Source of the DNA: Gp1-AA122 sp036378535
GTDB lineage: Bacteria; Acidobacteriota; Terriglobia; Terriglobales; Acidobacteriaceae
Reading direction: 5' to 3'
DNA: 64,000 nucleotides
Assembly: GCA_036378535.1 (NCBI GenBank)
Contig: DASUWH010000045.1
Location: forward strand, 124,001 to 188,000
Numbering within the stretch: position 1 is the first letter of the stretch; each line of letters starts with the position of its first letter. Below the pieces are notes generated by a model, which worked only from the letters and a program-made list of their open reading frames with translations, searched no databases and was not told the DNA's origin. Positions 62,099-64,000 of this stretch are shown piece after piece. A program made the position numbers and the translations under genes.

Positions 62099-62632
62099 GC
62101 TGCTCAGTTCTCCTCGAATCCTTTCCAGTTGCCCCTTCACCGACCCGTCGTAAATCGTGCTTCCGACCTGGACGATGGCCCCGCCGAGAATGGACTCATC
62201 GCGCCCGTACTGGGCACGAACTTTCTTCCCGATCAGCTTTTCTACTTGCGATTCCAGAGCGCGCCTCTCCGCGGCGCTCAATTCTCGCGCGCTGGTGATT
62301 TGTGCCTCGGCGAAACCTAAGCGGCTGTTTAACTCCCTCTCGAAGTCTTTAGCCACCTGATCAATCAGCGCAATGCGGTGATGATCGATGAGCACTGCCA
62401 CGAAATTCCGCAACGGCTTGGAAATACCTTCGCGCTTGACAATGGCGTCGAGCAAACGCCTTTTCTGCTCGGCTGGAATCGCCGGACTCTCCCAAACTTT
62501 GCGCAGTTCCGGGCTGCTCTGATTGGTAGACAGGATCGTCTGCAGCTCTTGCGCGATACGCCTGGCGTCCAGCTTGTCTCCGATAACAACATCCACGAAG
62601 GCACGAGCGTAGCGACTGGTGACGACGGACAT
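62093..62632 (-). CDS. atpH: ATP synthase delta subunit
   Basis: The 179-residue F1 stator subunit has the N-terminal helical domain (SRYARAFVDVVIG), LLDAIVKREGISKPLRNFVAVLI and C-terminal KVRAQYGRDESILGGAIVQVG. It ties F1 to the peripheral stalk. It starts just after atpF (about 3 bp) in the same operon. Confidence 0.96.
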   Translation of the reverse strand: MSVVTSRYARAFVDVVIGDKLDARRIAQELQTILSTNQSSPELRKVWESPAIPAEQKRRLLDAIVKREGISKPLRNFVAVLIDHHRIALIDQVAKDFERELNSRLGFAEAQITSARELSAAERRALESQVEKLIGKKVRAQYGRDESILGGAIVQVGSTIYDGSVKGQLERIRGELSSN

Positions 62633-62634
62633 GC

Positions 62635-63399
62635 TTAACGGCCGTCCTTTCCATTGCCATTCGTCTCCCCGCCAAGCTGGTCCGCAAAGCTGCGTACCAG
62701 GGCCTGGTCAGTCGCGTTATCGATTCGAATCTGCCGTTGCGCCAAAGCCACCGCCAGGTCGGCTGCATAGACTTTCAAATCCCGCCGTGCGGCTTTAGCA
62801 GCGGCGCCGATCTCCTGCTGCGCCGATTCCACAATCTTGCGCCGGTCCTCTTCCGCCGCCCGCAGAATGCGAGCTTCCTCGGCTGCGGCTTCCTGCTCCG
62901 CCGTCTTCTGCATGGTGGCAATCTCAGTATCCAGCTGGGATAAACGTAGCTCGATTTCCGCTAGTCGCCGATCGGCGTCCTGGCTGGATTTTTGCGCCTC
63001 CTTCATCGCGCTCTGGATGGACTCGGTTCGCGCACGGAATACACGCGGAAGATGCAGACCGGATAGCCAGACAACCGCGGCCGCGATGATGAAGAAATTC
63101 AGCAGCATGCATAACCAATAAGCATGCTGGAGCGACATGCCGGTTAGCCGCGCCACAAATCGCACGGATGGCGATTTTTTCAGCTCGTCGTTTTCGCCCT
63201 TCTCTTCGCCAGCCGCTTCCCTTGATTCCCGGGCGAGCTGATCGCCGAAACTATCGGGCTGGCTGGAGACTTGCTTTTCCTGGGCCGCCTTCGCCGGTGC
63301 GGCGGCGGTACTTTGCGCAGGAACGAGCAGCGCGGAAAACAGGACAACCAGAAGCAGAGCGCAGGAGTAGAAGGCCATCTTCGCCCAACGTTCAGTCAC
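62635..63399 (-). CDS. atpF: ATP synthase b subunit with N-terminal extension
   Basis: The 254-residue stator subunit is unusual: residues about 8-28 (FYSCALLLVVLFSALLVPAQ) look like a signal peptide, followed by about 60 charged and Ala-rich residues. The real membrane anchor follows (about 94-113, YWLCMLLNFFIIAAAVVWL) and then the usual coiled coil. Ordinary b subunits are about 155-170 residues. GTG 63399 has AGGAGGGG just upstream; ATG 63378 is an alternative. The start overlaps the end of atpF' by 8 bp. Confidence 0.9.
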   Translation of the reverse strand: MTERWAKMAFYSCALLLVVLFSALLVPAQSTAAAPAKAAQEKQVSSQPDSFGDQLARESREAAGEEKGENDELKKSPSVRFVARLTGMSLQHAYWLCMLLNFFIIAAAVVWLSGLHLPRVFRARTESIQSAMKEAQKSSQDADRRLAEIELRLSQLDTEIATMQKTAEQEAAAEEARILRAAEEDRRKIVESAQQEIGAAAKAARRDLKVYAADLAVALAQRQIRIDNATDQALVRSFADQLGGETNGNGKDGR

Positions 63400-63856
63400 T
63401 GGCCCCTCCTGCCATGGCAGGTTCCAGAACCACCTTGATGATTTCAATGGCCAGGTTCTGGGCTTCTGCCTGAAGCCCGGCCTGTGCCTGTTCTTTTTCC
63501 TGGAGAATGCCGGCCCGGGCGTCCTCGACTTCGGCCTGAGCCTTGGCACGGGCTTCGGCGACGGCCGCGGCACGAGCCTGCAACGCTTTCTGGCGGCGTG
63601 CTTCCTGGTTCCTGAAAATCGCCAGCCGCGCCTCGCGCAGCCGTTGCTCATAATCGGCCGTGCGGGCTTCCGCATAGGCGATCGCGGCACGCGCTTTTTC
63701 TACCGCTCCCTCAGTCTTGGTTCGCCGCTCAGACAGAACGTGGACCAGCGGCCGGTGGACGAGCACCGTGTAGGCCGCATACAGCGCCAGCATGAAGATA
63801 ACCGTCGGTATGGCCCCGAGCAGTAATCCGCCTAGTTGTCTGAGCGTTTCGTCCAT
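63392..63856 (-). CDS. atpF': ATP synthase b' subunit
   Basis: The 154-residue protein has one N-terminal membrane helix (about 10-30) and a long Ala/Glu/Arg coiled coil. It begins GGLLLGAIPTVIFMLALYAAY with the conserved Arg after the helix (VHRPLV). This is the first gene of the operon in the window. It forms a b/b' heterodimeric stalk with the following gene. Confidence 0.9.
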   Translation of the reverse strand: MDETLRQLGGLLLGAIPTVIFMLALYAAYTVLVHRPLVHVLSERRTKTEGAVEKARAAIAYAEARTADYEQRLREARLAIFRNQEARRQKALQARAAAVAEARAKAQAEVEDARAGILQEKEQAQAGLQAEAQNLAIEIIKVVLEPAMAGGASD

Positions 63857-63906
63857 TGTCCCGCGCTGATTTGTCTCGAGAGTAAAGAGGGCTGTAAAAC
63901 CAATAA

Positions 63907-63935
63907 AATTAACACTCTAGACGAATCCGTGTCAA
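63907..63935 (-). promoter_or_regulatory. Candidate promoter of the atp operon
   Basis: On the minus strand a perfect TTGACA (63930-63935) is 17 bp from TTAATT (63907-63912), about 50 bp upstream of atpF'. The -10 is poor (three of six). No coding region is visible from 63857 to the window end, so the operon plausibly starts here without atpB and atpE. Confidence 0.4.
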
Positions 63936-64000
63936 TGGATGCCAACTCAAATGTCCGCTCGGACAATCCCATTCTGGGCCAAAAATCGTGGGGTTATTTC

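Noticed and set aside
63400..63690. Extended atpF start
   Set aside because: The added 97 residues are a +1 shadow of atpF' and are rich in Arg and Pro; a strong SD supports GTG 63399.

Overview
This is a GC-rich bacterial chromosome segment, most likely from an Acidobacteriota member of the Terriglobia/Korobacteraceae type. That is inferred from gene content: an Oar-like receptor with an N-terminal carboxypeptidase-regulatory domain, a GWxTD protein, a DUF885 protein, PKD and FecR surface proteins, and a split ATP synthase operon with b and b' subunits. I see no transposase, integrase, phage gene or CRISPR array. One tRNA (Val, CAC) is present.

Layout. 0.3-6 kb (+): proS, a small membrane protein, a class A penicillin-binding protein and a TPR protein. 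6.5-20 kb: kdsC, a secreted protein, a DUF885 protein, a GAF-GGDEF cyclase, a RodZ-like protein, a Spy-like periplasmic protein, a polytopic membrane protein, a SulP-STAS transporter and a SpoIIE-type phosphatase. 20-27 kb: a secreted protein, trxB, a UBP zinc-finger protein, proline dehydrogenase, an ECF sigma/anti-sigma/DUF3106 operon, tRNA-Val with duplicated 3' ends, and two small proteins. 27-37 kb: an Oar-like receptor, a second beta-barrel-like protein with its GWxTD partner, then a membrane-fusion protein and a MacB-type ATPase with no permease. 37-45 kb: small membrane proteins, a hydrolase, mtnA, pyrE, a CPBP protease and uvrA. 45-57 kb: an SDR, a subtilase, a Gfo/Idh/MocA oxidoreductase, a PKD surface protein with FecR, purB, a HEAT protein, a secreted DUF4412-like protein and an adenosine-specific kinase. 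57-63.9 kb (-): atpF'-atpF-atpH-atpA-atpG-atpD-atpC, without a or c subunit genes in the window.

The least ordinary feature is the intergenic DNA. Three dispersed repeat families fill it. (1) Elements of about 50-75 bp open with TGTCATCCCGA and close with GAGGGACCTTGTGTTTC. Between these flanks lies a hairpin whose arms differ from copy to copy but stay complementary, often capped by a GNRA tetraloop. (2) Degenerate 7-bp tandem arrays (TCAGGTC, TCAGCAC, CTGACTC, TTAGCCT and GTCTTTG types) are often arranged as inverted pairs. They sit on stop codons, encode C-termini (pyrE, mtnA) and replace Shine-Dalgarno regions in the atp operon. (3) A double-hairpin element lies between convergent genes. 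Families 1 and 2 combine into composite units. I consider this repeat system the best candidate for something undescribed here.
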